In this document: piece after piece, positions 1 through 7,754 of the stretch | How positions within the stretch are numbered: the first letter of the stretch is position 1 | Layout of the letters: each line of letters opens with the position of its first letter | Assembly (NCBI GenBank): GCA_016124945.1 | Contig: WGMT01000024.1 | Location: 124,001-188,000 of the forward strand | DNA: 64,000 nucleotides | Direction: 5' to 3' | From: a bacterium | Lineage (GTDB): Bacteria; Chloroflexota; Anaerolineae; Caldilineales; Caldilineaceae | Translations under genes and position numbers: made by a program | The notes under the pieces: model-generated | What the model was told of the DNA's origin: nothing | Database searches by the model: none | The model's input: the letters and a program-made list of their open reading frames with translations, nothing else

Positions 1-28
1 ATGACAAGGTGAAGGGGTGACAAGGTGA
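1..28. repeat. Short direct repeat at the window edge
   Basis: TGACAAGGTGA occurs at 2-12 and again at 18-28, 16 bases apart, as if two units of an 8-base repeat. It lies just outside the stem-loop structure at 27-180. The array probably continues to the left of the window, so its true extent is unknown. Confidence 0.55.
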
Positions 29-180
29 TACTGTTGGCGAACCCGCTGTTACAAGGAAATGGTCTCAAAGCCGAAGAACTGCGGTTAGTAACCGCAGCTA
101 CGACAGACGAGACGATCCCCTATGCCGTAGGTCACGCTACTAGCGTGATGGGTGTGCTCAACGAGTTCGCCAACAGCATC
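27..180. repeat. Nested inverted-repeat structure (three-way junction)
   Basis: The outer arms are 27-45 and 162-180. They share a perfect 12-bp core (CTGTTGGCGAAC at 31-42 against 165-176) and flanking matches with two mismatches. Inside are two small perfect hairpins: 79-97 (8-bp stem, 3-base loop) and 132-148 (7-bp stem, 3-base loop). It could fold as a three-way junction in DNA or RNA. It lies 14 bases beyond the stop codon of the minus-strand TetR gene, so it may be a 3' end or intergenic repeat element. No coding function is convincing here. Confidence 0.55.
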
Positions 181-194
181 ATCGAGTCATTCGC

Positions 195-785
195 TCACCC
201 CACCTCTTCATCAATCCCCAATGACTGCAAAACACCCGGCGCCATGAGCTGGCTGAAGCGGTAGGCCATCTGTTCCGGCGTGTCGACGAGCCCTGTGCGC
301 AGCCACCAGCGGACAGCGCCCAGCAGCGCGCCGGTGAGCATCTGTGCCGTCAACGCCGGCGGCACGGTGACGTGTCGCGCCACCGCACGCAATGGCTCAT
401 GTTTCATCATCGACTGCTGCGAAAGATAGTCCCAGAGTTGAAGGATAAACGAGATCTCCCCCTTTTCTGCGAGAACGCCCTGGTAGAAAATCGCATAGTC
501 GTAAACATGCTTGAAGACCGGGTAACTCAGCGGCTTGCCGTCCATGAGCAGGGAATGGGGATCCAACTCGGCGGTTTCCTCGGCAATGGCATGGAAACGG
601 GCTTCGAGTGCATGCCACAAGAGCTGCTCTTTGTTCTCGTAGTGGTTGTAAAAGGTCTTTTTGGCGACATCTGCCTGTTTTACCACATCCTCCACCGTCA
701 CCAAGTGAAACGGTTTCTCCCGAATCAGGGCGAGCATTGCCTCAATCAGCATCTTTTCCGTCCGCATGTAGCGTCGATCTGTCAT
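195..785 (-). CDS. TetR/AcrR family transcriptional regulator
   Basis: A 196-residue protein with an N-terminal helix-turn-helix (about residues 10-55; TVEDVVKQADVAKKTFYNHY is typical of TetR recognition helices) and a variable ligand-binding C-terminal part. The start at 785 is chosen because an AGGTG ribosome site lies just upstream; a longer frame reaches 929 but would overlap the divergent promoter. It is divergent from the alpha/beta hydrolase at 928, 142 bases away, the usual arrangement for a local repressor and its target. The ligand cannot be told from sequence. Confidence 0.88.
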   Translation of the reverse strand: MTDRRYMRTEKMLIEAMLALIREKPFHLVTVEDVVKQADVAKKTFYNHYENKEQLLWHALEARFHAIAEETAELDPHSLLMDGKPLSYPVFKHVYDYAIFYQGVLAEKGEISFILQLWDYLSQQSMMKHEPLRAVARHVTVPPALTAQMLTGALLGAVRWWLRTGLVDTPEQMAYRFSQLMAPGVLQSLGIDEEVG

Positions 786-927
786 GGTAGACACCTGTCT
801 AGTAAGTAACTCCCGCTGTTGACTCAGCCTCGTTGTTTCGATATTTTCACCTATGTAACACAAAAACAGTGATTGCACGATTGTGAATATCGGTACTCGT
901 AGCGAGCGCAACCATAAGGAGCCAATC

Positions 928-1893
928 ATGTTGTCAACCCTCCATCACCAAACTGAGTCAATCACACAGATGCAGCAAACCTACTGGCGCACTTACCATG
1001 CCGAGGCGCCTTTGGCGCGCTTTGACAGCCTGTGTCGCAGCTACAAAGTGACATCCACCGGCGTGAACATCCACGTCGACGCCTATGAACGTCCTGAACA
1101 GGACGCGCCGGTGCTGATCTTCAATCATGGCGGCGGCGGATACTCTCGGCTTTTCATCCCGCTAGCATTCACACTTTATGACCGAGGCTACACCGTCCTC
1201 TGCCCCGATCAACGAGGACAGGGGCTGTCTGAGGGGGATCGTAGCGACTTTACGTTGTCGCAGTTTGTGCAGAACATTGTGGACGTGGCGCACTGGGCGC
1301 GGGCCAGGTATTCAGGCAAACTTTTTATGGCCGGTGGCAGTCTTGGCGGCGGCTTAACCTACAAAGCCGCCGCCGCTGGGGCACCTGTGGCGGCAATTGT
1401 GTGTCACAACCTGTATGATTTCGGGAATGCCCGCGATACACTGGCTGTGTCTCGTTTTGCGCTGCTGGCAGATCTGCCGGGTGTGGCGTCGCTTTTTGCA
1501 TCGAACACCCGGTTCTTCGCCAAACTGCTGCCCAATCTACGGCTTCCATATCGTTTGCTGGGCAGATTCGACAAGATGGTGGATGAACGAGCTGTGAACT
1601 TTTACGCCCAATGGCTTGCGGATCCCCTGCCTATTCGACGTATCAGCCTGCGTTACATGGCCAGCACCTTTAGCACGCCGCCTGCCATCCCGCTGCAAGA
1701 AAACAAAATGCCAATTTTGGTGATCAACCAAACCCGCGATCAGATGGTCTCCCCCGCGGTGACAAAGCGCAACTACGACAAACTAGGCGGCCCCAAACAG
1801 TACGTTGCCATCGACTATGGACATTGGGCGTTCGGCGCAGGCTTCGAGGAGGAGTGGAGCGACATCGTGGATCGCTTTCTGCAGCAGTGCTGA
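928..1893 (+). CDS. Alpha/beta hydrolase (serine esterase/lipase-like)
   Basis: A 321-residue alpha/beta-hydrolase-fold protein. Visible are an HGGGGY oxyanion-hole segment near residue 68, the nucleophile elbow GGSLGG with Ser138, a late acid in the NQTRDQMV strand, and the catalytic His in YGHWAF near residue 300. The start at 928 follows an AAGGAG at 916-921; an in-frame GTG at 883 has no such site. No signal peptide is seen, so it is probably cytoplasmic. The likely role is hydrolysis of an ester or lactone, and the divergent TetR protein is the likely regulator. The substrate is unknown. Confidence 0.85.
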   Translation: MLSTLHHQTESITQMQQTYWRTYHAEAPLARFDSLCRSYKVTSTGVNIHVDAYERPEQDAPVLIFNHGGGGYSRLFIPLAFTLYDRGYTVLCPDQRGQGLSEGDRSDFTLSQFVQNIVDVAHWARARYSGKLFMAGGSLGGGLTYKAAAAGAPVAAIVCHNLYDFGNARDTLAVSRFALLADLPGVASLFASNTRFFAKLLPNLRLPYRLLGRFDKMVDERAVNFYAQWLADPLPIRRISLRYMASTFSTPPAIPLQENKMPILVINQTRDQMVSPAVTKRNYDKLGGPKQYVAIDYGHWAFGAGFEEEWSDIVDRFLQQC

Positions 1894-1949
1894 CACGATC
1901 CCAACAGCACCGGATCTCAATTTGATCCTCACCCCAAAACGTCCTATTA

Positions 1950-1997
1950 TTAACCGTGAGTTAACGGATGGTCTCTGTCGGCCCCCTGCCGGCAGGG
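1950..1997. promoter_or_regulatory. Inverted repeats upstream of the binding-protein gene
   Basis: The 216-base gap before the binding protein at 2110 holds TTAAC-N5-GTTAA at 1950-1964 and the perfect 14-bp palindrome CCCTGCCGGCAGGG at 1984-1997. Either could be an operator, and the GC-rich one could also help end transcription from the hydrolase gene. No T-run follows it and no clear promoter boxes were identified, so the role is open. Confidence 0.3.
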
Positions 1998-2109
1998 TCG
2001 TCGGTGAGAGCACTCTCCGCTCAGGGACGCTTGCAGTCGTGCAGGCGTTCTCTTCTCATTTGTCCTCTGATTTGTTTGTCTCGAACCATCAACCCAATAG
2101 GAGTAACAC

Positions 2110-3024
2110 ATGAAAGGTCTGTTCCGACTGTTTGCTTTGTTGATCCTTGTCGTTGCTGTGGCAGCCTGTGTGCAGGTTGCACCGGCCCCTGCGCCTGGCG
2201 ATTCGGGCAGTAGTGAAGGTGGCGACGCCGCTGCGCCCGCCGACGATCTGCTGGCCGAAATCATGGACCGTGGCACCATTCGCATCTCCACCGATCCCAA
2301 CTACGAGCCGCAGTCGTTCCTCAATTCCGACGGCGAATTCGTCGGCTTTGATGTGGACGTGGCACGCGAGATCGCAAGCCGCCTTGGTGTGGAAGTGGAA
2401 TTCGTCACCCCCGACTGGGATCTGATCACCGCCGGCAACTGGGGCGGCCAATGGGACATGAGCGTCGGCTCCATGGCCGTCACCACCGGCCGCGACGAAG
2501 TGCTCGAATTCGCCAACCCACCCTACTACTACACCCCGGCCCAGTTTGCCGCCACCACGGCTTCGGGTATCACCACGCTTGAGCAGTTGAATGGCCAGCC
2601 CATCTGTGTGGGCGTCTCCACCACCTACGAAACCTGGCTCAGCGGCGATTTGGAAGCACTGGGCCTGCCCGCCAGCAGCTACTACCACGAGCCGCCCACC
2701 GATGTCACCGTGATCCCGTTGCAGACGGACAACGAATGCGCACAGCAGATCCAGGCCGGTCGTAGCGAATTCAGCGTCTTCCTCACCTCCAACACCGTCG
2801 TAGAAGCCGCCATCCGTGAAGGCGTGGACATCGTCAAGGTCAACGGCGCCGTCTTCTCCGAAAACCTGGCCGCCGCCTTCGACGAAGCCTCCACCAAGGA
2901 CATCACCGGCCTCAAGGACCGTGTCGGCGAGATCATCCAAGAAATGCACGACGACGGCACCCTGAGCGAGATTTCGATGGAATGGTTTGGTGAGGATCTG
3001 ACGATGGATCCGTCGGCGCAGTAG
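2110..3024 (+). CDS. Polar amino-acid ABC transporter substrate-binding lipoprotein
   Basis: A 304-residue SBP_bac_3-type protein (PBP type II fold). It has a lipoprotein signal peptide with lipobox VAAC (Cys20), an acidic/Pro-Ala linker, then the ligand domain (about residues 45-295) starting with ...IRISTDPNYEPQSF. The family delivers polar amino acids or small nitrogen compounds to a permease/ATPase pair. Here the matching permease (5790) and ATPase (6641) lie downstream behind two hydrolase genes. An AGGAG at about 2099-2103 precedes the ATG. A 7-base-unit hairpin element starts 5 bases after its stop codon. Confidence 0.92.
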   Translation: MKGLFRLFALLILVVAVAACVQVAPAPAPGDSGSSEGGDAAAPADDLLAEIMDRGTIRISTDPNYEPQSFLNSDGEFVGFDVDVAREIASRLGVEVEFVTPDWDLITAGNWGGQWDMSVGSMAVTTGRDEVLEFANPPYYYTPAQFAATTASGITTLEQLNGQPICVGVSTTYETWLSGDLEALGLPASSYYHEPPTDVTVIPLQTDNECAQQIQAGRSEFSVFLTSNTVVEAAIREGVDIVKVNGAVFSENLAAAFDEASTKDITGLKDRVGEIIQEMHDDGTLSEISMEWFGEDLTMDPSAQ

Positions 3025-3028
3025 AGAT

Positions 3029-3163
3029 AAATGAGTAAGGAGTAATAAGTAGGGGAAGGGGACATATCGTCACAAATGCTTGCCGTCTCGTTGACGAAGC
3101 GAGCTGCATTCGCGACGACACATACCCTTCCCCTACTCATTATTCATTACTCATTACTCATTT
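3029..3163. repeat. Heptad hairpin element (GAGTAAT family)
   Basis: The left arm 3029-3060 and right arm 3125-3163 are complementary runs of a degenerate 7-base unit (GAGTAAT/GAGTAAG) ending in the same GGGGAAGGG block. The right arm is 39 bases and the left 32, a difference of exactly one 7-base unit. The spacer 3061-3124 is itself weakly palindromic (ACATATCGTCACAAATGC against the reverse complement of 3106-3123, differing mainly by transitions). The element fills the gap between the stop at 3024 and the start at 3193. Confidence 0.8.
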
Positions 3164-3192
3164 CCCTCCCCCTTCTCTGAAACGGAACACCC

Positions 3193-4533
3193 ATGATCGA
3201 CACCCAAACCGCGTCGTCGGCGATCTGTGCCGCTGTGGACGCGTTGACGCCGGTGTTGACCGGCTTTTTGCAGCGATTGGTGCAGTCGCCCAGCCTGCCG
3301 AACCAGGAACATGATGTGCAGGCGCTGATCGCGGCCAGGTTAGAAGAACTGGGCCTGACCGTGGACATCATCCCCACGCGCTTTTCCGAGTTGGCAGATC
3401 ATCCATCCTTCGGCGACGACGGCTTTTCGCCCGACGCACGTATCAACGTGGTAGGCCGCTGGGCCGGTGACCCGTCCTTGGGCGGCGGCGTCGGATCGTT
3501 GATCCTCAACGGCCACGTGGACGTGGTCTCCGCGGGCGATGCGGCCCTATGGCGGTTGCCGCCGTGGAGCGGCGTTTTCGAGGACGGCAAGGTGCATGGG
3601 CGCGGTTCATGCGACATGAAGGCCGGCCTCACCGCAGGCATCTTTGCCCTGGCGGCGCTACGAAGCCTGGGCTATCAGCCTGCCCACGACATCCTGCTGC
3701 AAAGCGTCATCGGCGAGGAATCGGGCGGCGTCGGTACGTTGACCACGATTGTCAAGGGGTACCGCGCCGATGGCGTGATTGTCCTAGAGCCGACGCAGCA
3801 GCAGATCTGTCCTCTGCAATCGGGCGCGTTGACCTTCCGCCTCACCGTGCGTGGCAAAGCAGCCCACGCCGCTATGAAGATCGAAGGCGTCAGCGCGATT
3901 GGCAAGTTCCTCAAAATTTATGACGCCGTCGAACGACTGGATCAAGAACGCCATGCCCGCTACCACAACCCCGCCTTCGACGACGCCCGCAACGTTGCGC
4001 CTATTAGCATCGGCACGGTGCGTGGCGGCGAATGGCATTCTACCGTGGCCGAAACTGTGGTGGCCGAAGGGCGCTGCGGCGTCTTCCCCGGCGAATCCAA
4101 CGAGGACGCCCGCTGCCTGCTGTCCGAGACGATCCAATCGGTCGTTGACACCGATCCATGGCTGGCCGCCAACCCGCCCAGGTTGGAGTGGTTTGAGGGG
4201 CAGTTCGCCTCCGCCGAAACACCCGTCGATCATCCACTGATCCATACGTTGGCGGCACAACATCGGCAGATCCACGGCGCAGAGCCGGCGATTCGCGGCG
4301 TCCCTTTCGGCTCGGATATGCGTCTATTCATCAACGATGGCCATATGCCCGCCGTCCATTACGGCCCCGGCGATGTTCGGTTGGCTCACGCCGTAGACGA
4401 GTTTGTGGACGTAGCGGAGGTGGTGGCGGTGGCGAAGACGGTGGCGCTGATGGTTGTTGAGTGGTGCGGTGGACGAATAGTGCTTAGTCCGTTGCACTAC
4501 GCACTATCGAATCCGAGTGGACGTCGAATGTAG
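3193..4533 (+). CDS. M20 family metallo-amidohydrolase (ArgE/DapE/CPG2-like)
   Basis: A 446-residue dinuclear-zinc hydrolase. Metal ligands and catalytic residues are in place: GHVDV (His108, Asp110), GRGSCDMKAG (Asp141), GEESGG (Glu175/176), an EPTQ acid, and the late His in RLAHAVDEFVD. The family cleaves N-acyl amino acids, carbamoyl compounds or dipeptides in the cytoplasm. Its place between an amino-acid binding protein and a DDAH-like enzyme suggests it trims an imported amino-acid conjugate (inference). The usual family end is near EWCG; about 19 more residues are encoded by the repeat hairpin at 4477-4508, so the C-terminus has probably been rewritten by the repeat. The ribosome site is weak. 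Confidence 0.88.
   Translation: MIDTQTASSAICAAVDALTPVLTGFLQRLVQSPSLPNQEHDVQALIAARLEELGLTVDIIPTRFSELADHPSFGDDGFSPDARINVVGRWAGDPSLGGGVGSLILNGHVDVVSAGDAALWRLPPWSGVFEDGKVHGRGSCDMKAGLTAGIFALAALRSLGYQPAHDILLQSVIGEESGGVGTLTTIVKGYRADGVIVLEPTQQQICPLQSGALTFRLTVRGKAAHAAMKIEGVSAIGKFLKIYDAVERLDQERHARYHNPAFDDARNVAPISIGTVRGGEWHSTVAETVVAEGRCGVFPGESNEDARCLLSETIQSVVDTDPWLAANPPRLEWFEGQFASAETPVDHPLIHTLAAQHRQIHGAEPAIRGVPFGSDMRLFINDGHMPAVHYGPGDVRLAHAVDEFVDVAEVVAVAKTVALMVVEWCGGRIVLSPLHYALSNPSGRRM
4477..4508. repeat. Short heptad hairpin inside the M20 3' end
   Basis: ATAGTGCTTAGT (4477-4488) faces ACTACGCACTAT (4497-4508) across an 8-base loop, with one mismatch. The unit is the TAGTGCG family also seen at 12.5, 44.2 and 49.7 kb. 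It is translated as the tail of the M20 protein. Confidence 0.7.
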
Positions 4534-4540
4534 TTCGTAG

Positions 4541-4604
4541 GATGGGTTACGACCGCACGTGTGACCAATGGGTGTCTCGCCAAGATCGGCGGTCGTAACC
4601 CATC
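4541..4604. repeat. REP-like palindrome (GGGTTACG family)
   Basis: GATGGGTTACGACCGC at 4541-4556 is perfectly complementary to 4589-4604, with a 32-base loop. The left flank TTCGTAG and this GGGTTACG core resemble palindromic intergenic repeats that I recall from many bacterial genomes, often linked to REP-associated tyrosine transposases. No transposase gene lies in the window. A TAGTGCG-family remnant (GACTACGCATTA) follows at 4608-4619. Confidence 0.65.
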
Positions 4605-4646
4605 AGGGACTACGCATTAACAACCACGTCCGCGTTCGAACATGCT

Positions 4647-4673
4647 CTCGTAGACCCGCACGAGGGCGTGCTC
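4647..4673. repeat. Half copy of the hairpin repeat at 43.1 kb
   Basis: This 27-base stretch matches 43152-43180 except for a 2-base gap and one substitution (shared core TAGACCCGCACG, then GGGCGTGCTC). At 43.1 kb the sequence is the loop and part of the right arm of a 31-bp-stem hairpin; here the left arm is missing. It lies 45 bases before the start of the DDAH-like gene. Confidence 0.6.
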
Positions 4674-4718
4674 ACGCCGCAATTTGTGGAGATTGACACT
4701 CACTTGAAAGGTTTTCCC

Positions 4719-5606
4719 ATGCGACCGATTGGTTCGCAGTCGATGGTGGATGAACTGAACTATGTAATCGTCAAGCACCCGCGCCATTCGCACGTGGATC
4801 AGGCGAATGTCGACGCGCAGTGGCAGGCGCTTAATTATTTGAGCCGTCCTGATTTGGGACAGGTGCTGACCGAGTTTGACGAGTTCGTGTCGCTGCTCAA
4901 CGGTTTCGGCACGGAGATCGGAACGTTGCCGCCGTCCTCGGGCGTGGGATTGGATTCGATCTACACCCACGATCCGGTGGTGATTACGAACAGGGGCGCG
5001 ATTCTATGTACGATGGGCAAGGCGGCGCGCTTGGTTGAGGCCGACGCCTTCGCCGCATACCTGCGCAGCATGGACGTGCCCATCCTGGGCCGCATTGAGC
5101 CGCCCGGCACGCTGGAAGGCGGCGACGTCTGCTGGATCGACGAGCGCACTGTCGCCGTGGGCGAAGGCTACCGCACCAACGCCGAGGGCATTCGCCAATT
5201 TCGTGCGTTGCTGGGCGACGCCGTCGACGAGGTGATCCCCGTGCCGCTGCCCCACTGGAACGGACCCGACGAGTGTCTGCACCTGCTCTCGTTGATTAGC
5301 CCCGTTGACCACGATCTGGCCGTTGTCTACTCGCGGCTGATGCCGGTGCCTTTCCGCCAATGGCTCCTCGCCCGTGGCATCCACCTGATCGAAGTACCCG
5401 ACGAGGAATATGATTCCTTCGCCTGCAACGTGCTGACCGTCTCTCCCGGAAAAGTCATCATGATCGCCGGCAACCCCATCACCCAATCCCGCCTCGAAGC
5501 CGCCGGCGTCGAAGTGTCCACCTTTTCGGGCCAGGATCTCTGCATCAAAGGCGGCGGCGGGCCGACGTGTTTGACGCGACCAGTCCTGCGGACGACTAAC
5601 AGGTGA
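4719..5606 (+). CDS. DDAH/amidinotransferase superfamily hydrolase
   Basis: A 295-residue protein of the guanidino-group-modifying superfamily (dimethylarginine dimethylaminohydrolase, arginine deiminase and relatives). Catalytic elements are visible: YTHDP (Asp85), TLEGGDV (Glu133, Asp136), GYRTN (Arg152), ECLHLL (His188) and the C-terminal nucleophile in GGGPTCLT (Cys284). The expected reaction is hydrolysis of a (methyl)guanidino compound to citrulline or a urea plus an amine; the exact substrate is not decided by these motifs. The start at 4719 has GAAAGG 7 bases upstream. Its stop TGA (5604-5606) is the first three bases of a 7-base-unit array. Confidence 0.85.
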   Translation: MRPIGSQSMVDELNYVIVKHPRHSHVDQANVDAQWQALNYLSRPDLGQVLTEFDEFVSLLNGFGTEIGTLPPSSGVGLDSIYTHDPVVITNRGAILCTMGKAARLVEADAFAAYLRSMDVPILGRIEPPGTLEGGDVCWIDERTVAVGEGYRTNAEGIRQFRALLGDAVDEVIPVPLPHWNGPDECLHLLSLISPVDHDLAVVYSRLMPVPFRQWLLARGIHLIEVPDEEYDSFACNVLTVSPGKVIMIAGNPITQSRLEAAGVEVSTFSGQDLCIKGGGGPTCLTRPVLRTTNR

Positions 5607-5772
5607 CGACGGACGACCGACGACGGACGACCGACGACCGACGACTGGATCGTCATTTACCTTGAGACTTCGTTATCGTTCCTTTTTTGACTTGTACTTG
5701 TTTGCCACACAAAATTGTTCCATTTTAGGTGTAACGTACTGATGGGTGGCTGTCGTCAGTCGTCCATCGTCT
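5604..5772. repeat. Heptad element (NGACGAC family)
   Basis: Six 7-base units of the form NGACGAC run from 5604 to 5645. Three complementary units (GTCGTCN form) lie at 5752-5772, just before the permease ribosome site at 5778-5784. The spacer of about 105 bases is AT-rich and shows no strong inner palindrome. The stop codon of the DDAH-like gene is part of the first unit. Confidence 0.75.
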
Positions 5773-5789
5773 TTCCCAGGGGAGCCCCA

Positions 5790-6644
5790 ATGACCGCATC
5801 CACCACCGAAGAACGTCACCGTAGTCAGGCGCAGCAGATCCACGATTTGCAGCGCCTTCGTCGCCGACGCTTTCATATGGGCGTCAATGCATCCTATGTG
5901 GTGCTGTTTGCCTTTCTCCTCTATGCCTTCAGCGGGATTCAACTGCAAATTGGCAATCTCCGTTTCACCACCATCCGCCTGGATTGGGCGTTCATCGGCG
6001 AATATTGGTACTTCATCTTCGGCGGTGTTGGGCTTACGATCCTGCTCTCGGTGCTTTCGATTGCGCTGGCGACGATCCTTTCACTGCTTGGCGCGCTAGG
6101 ACGGCTCTCGAAGTATCCGCCGGCCTACGCTCTGGCCACCTTCTACATTTCCTTGATCCGCGGCACGCCGTTGCTGTTGCAGATCATCTTCTTCTTCCTG
6201 GCGTTGCCGCAGTTGGGTATCCGGCTGACGGGGCTCTCCGCGGGCGTGCTGGCTTTGGGACTCAACTACGGTGCGTACATGACCGAGATTATGCGCGCCG
6301 GTATCCAATCCGTGGATCAAGGACAGCGTGAAGCTGCCCTCGCCATCGGCATGACGCAGCCGCAGATCATGCGCCGCATCATCTTGCCGCAGGCGTTGCG
6401 GTTGGTGATCCCGCCCATCGGTAACCAGTTCATCGCCATGCTCAAGGACACGTCGTTGATCTCCGTCACCGGCTTTGTGTGGGAAGTGCTGTGGCGGGCG
6501 CAGAAGGTGGGGCGCGCCAACTTTCGCAGCCTCGAAGCGCTGCTGGTGGCCGCTATTTTTTACTGGATCATTACGATCCTCTTTTCCGCCGTACAGGGCC
6601 GCATCGAGGAATATCTGGCCAGAGGGGAGCGCACGTCCGCATGA
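5790..6644 (+). CDS. Polar amino-acid ABC transporter permease
   Basis: A 284-residue HisM/GlnP-type inner-membrane permease. It has several hydrophobic segments and the cytoplasmic EAA loop (EAALAIGMTQPQIMRRIILP) that docks on the ATPase, followed by PPIGNQFIAMLKDTSL, typical of this family. The start at 5790 follows AGGGGAG at 5778-5784; a longer frame from 5715 would run through the repeat. It overlaps the ATPase gene by 4 bases (ATGA), so the two are translationally coupled. It probably works with the binding protein at 2110. Confidence 0.92.
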   Translation: MTASTTEERHRSQAQQIHDLQRLRRRRFHMGVNASYVVLFAFLLYAFSGIQLQIGNLRFTTIRLDWAFIGEYWYFIFGGVGLTILLSVLSIALATILSLLGALGRLSKYPPAYALATFYISLIRGTPLLLQIIFFFLALPQLGIRLTGLSAGVLALGLNYGAYMTEIMRAGIQSVDQGQREAALAIGMTQPQIMRRIILPQALRLVIPPIGNQFIAMLKDTSLISVTGFVWEVLWRAQKVGRANFRSLEALLVAAIFYWIITILFSAVQGRIEEYLARGERTSA

Positions 6645-7411
6645 GTGATATCGTCCGCGTTTCGGAACTCAACAAGTATTTCGGCAGCTTGCACGTGCTG
6701 AAGGATGTGTCATTTTCAGTGGCCCCGGCAGAGGTAATCTGCATCATCGGCCCTAGCGGCTCGGGCAAAAGCACGCTGCTGCGCTGTATTAACTTCCTGG
6801 AGACGCCCGACTTCGGCTCGATTGAAGTCGACGGTATCGAGGTCAAAGCAGGCGTGCCTGAATCCAATCGCAAGCAAAAGATCCACAAACTGCGCCTGCA
6901 AACGGGCATGGTCTTCCAATCGTTCAACCTCTTCCCGCACATGACGGCGCTGGGCAACGTCATCGAAGGGCCGGTGACGGTGAAAAAGATGGCGCAGAAA
7001 GAGGCCGCCGACATCGGCATGGGCCTCCTCGAAAAAGTGGGCCTGGCCGAAAAACGCGACGAATTCCCCAAGCGCCTCTCCGGTGGACAGCAACAGCGTG
7101 TGGCCATTGCCCGCGCCCTGGCCATGCAGCCCAAAGTCATGCTCTTTGATGAGCCGACGTCGGCGCTTGATCCGGAGTTAATCGGCGAAGTGTTAGGCGT
7201 CATGCAGCAGTTGGTGGAAGAAGGCATGACCATGCTCACCGTTACCCACGAGATGAGCTTTGCGCGCAAATTCGCCCACCGCATCATGTTCATGGACGAA
7301 GGCCGCGTTGTCGAGACGGGCGCGCCGGAGAAGCTGTTCACCAATCCCGAAGACGAGCGTACGCGCAGCTTCCTGGGCGCGCTGGCGAGGATTGGTCACC
7401 GCAAGGATTGA
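6641..7411 (+). CDS. Polar amino-acid ABC transporter ATP-binding protein
   Basis: A 256-residue GlnQ/HisP-type ATPase with Walker A GPSGSGKST, Q-loop (GMVFQSFNLF), signature LSGGQQQR, Walker B VMLFDEPTSALD and switch His in VTHEMSF. It energises the permease at 5790. It may also serve the second permease at 15595, since no second ATPase gene is present in the island (inference). The N-terminus is set by the ATGA overlap with the permease stop. Confidence 0.93.
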   Translation: MSDIVRVSELNKYFGSLHVLKDVSFSVAPAEVICIIGPSGSGKSTLLRCINFLETPDFGSIEVDGIEVKAGVPESNRKQKIHKLRLQTGMVFQSFNLFPHMTALGNVIEGPVTVKKMAQKEAADIGMGLLEKVGLAEKRDEFPKRLSGGQQQRVAIARALAMQPKVMLFDEPTSALDPELIGEVLGVMQQLVEEGMTMLTVTHEMSFARKFAHRIMFMDEGRVVETGAPEKLFTNPEDERTRSFLGALARIGHRKD

Positions 7412-7414
7412 GGA

Positions 7415-7461
7415 TTGACAAGCACCTCTGTATCTTATAGGATGGCCATGTAGATAGCCAT
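7415..7461 (+). promoter_or_regulatory. Promoter and possible operator of the toxin-antitoxin pair
   Basis: TTGACA at 7415-7420 and TAGGAT at 7438-7443 are separated by 17 bases, a good housekeeping-type promoter match. ATGGC (7442-7446) and GCCAT (7457-7461) form an inverted repeat just downstream, placed where an antitoxin could repress its own operon. A strong GGAGGT ribosome site follows at 7465-7470. Confidence 0.5.
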
Positions 7462-7475
7462 AATGGAGGTGTACT

Positions 7476-7754
7476 ACGAAACAACTGTCTATCGCAGAAG
7501 CAAGAGATCAGTTTGCCGCTCTGATTCGCGATGTTGAAACAGAGCAACAAGTCGAAGTGACGCGGCGCGGAAAAACCGTGGCCGTTGTGCTGTCGATTGA
7601 TGAATACCGGCGGCTGACGGCCAAAGACACGTCATTTTGGTCGGCCTATCAGGCTTTTCGAGAAAAGTATGATCCAGAAATTTATGGTTTGACCGATGAG
7701 GATGACTTCCCCCCTCCACGCGATAGTTCACCAGGGCGTGAGGTAGATCTGTGA
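7476..7754 (+). CDS. YefM/Phd-type antitoxin with no standard start codon
   Basis: The reading frame from 7476 encodes TKQLSIAEARDQFAALIRDV followed by VEVTRRGKTVAVVLSIDEYRRL, the classic YefM/Phd antitoxin N-terminal fold, and ends in an acidic Pro-rich tail. A strong GGAGGT sits 5 bases before ACG at 7476. No ATG, GTG or TTG occurs in frame between the upstream stop at 7461 and the GTG at 7557, which would delete the DNA-binding part. Translation may start at ACG 7476 or CTG 7485, or an ATG was lost or miscalled. It overlaps the toxin gene by 4 bases (GTGA). Confidence 0.72.
   Translation, partial: TKQLSIAEARDQFAALIRDVETEQQVEVTRRGKTVAVVLSIDEYRRLTAKDTSFWSAYQAFREKYDPEIYGLTDEDDFPPPRDSSPGREVDL

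Noticed and set aside
25-264. A 79-codon plus-strand frame at the window start
   Set aside because: It runs through the nested inverted-repeat structure and into the antisense of the TetR gene end, with no ribosome site or recognisable content.
5604-5645. Heptad arrays as CRISPR repeats
   Set aside because: Units are 7 bases with no spacers between them and no cas genes are present; they are tandem repeats, not a CRISPR array.
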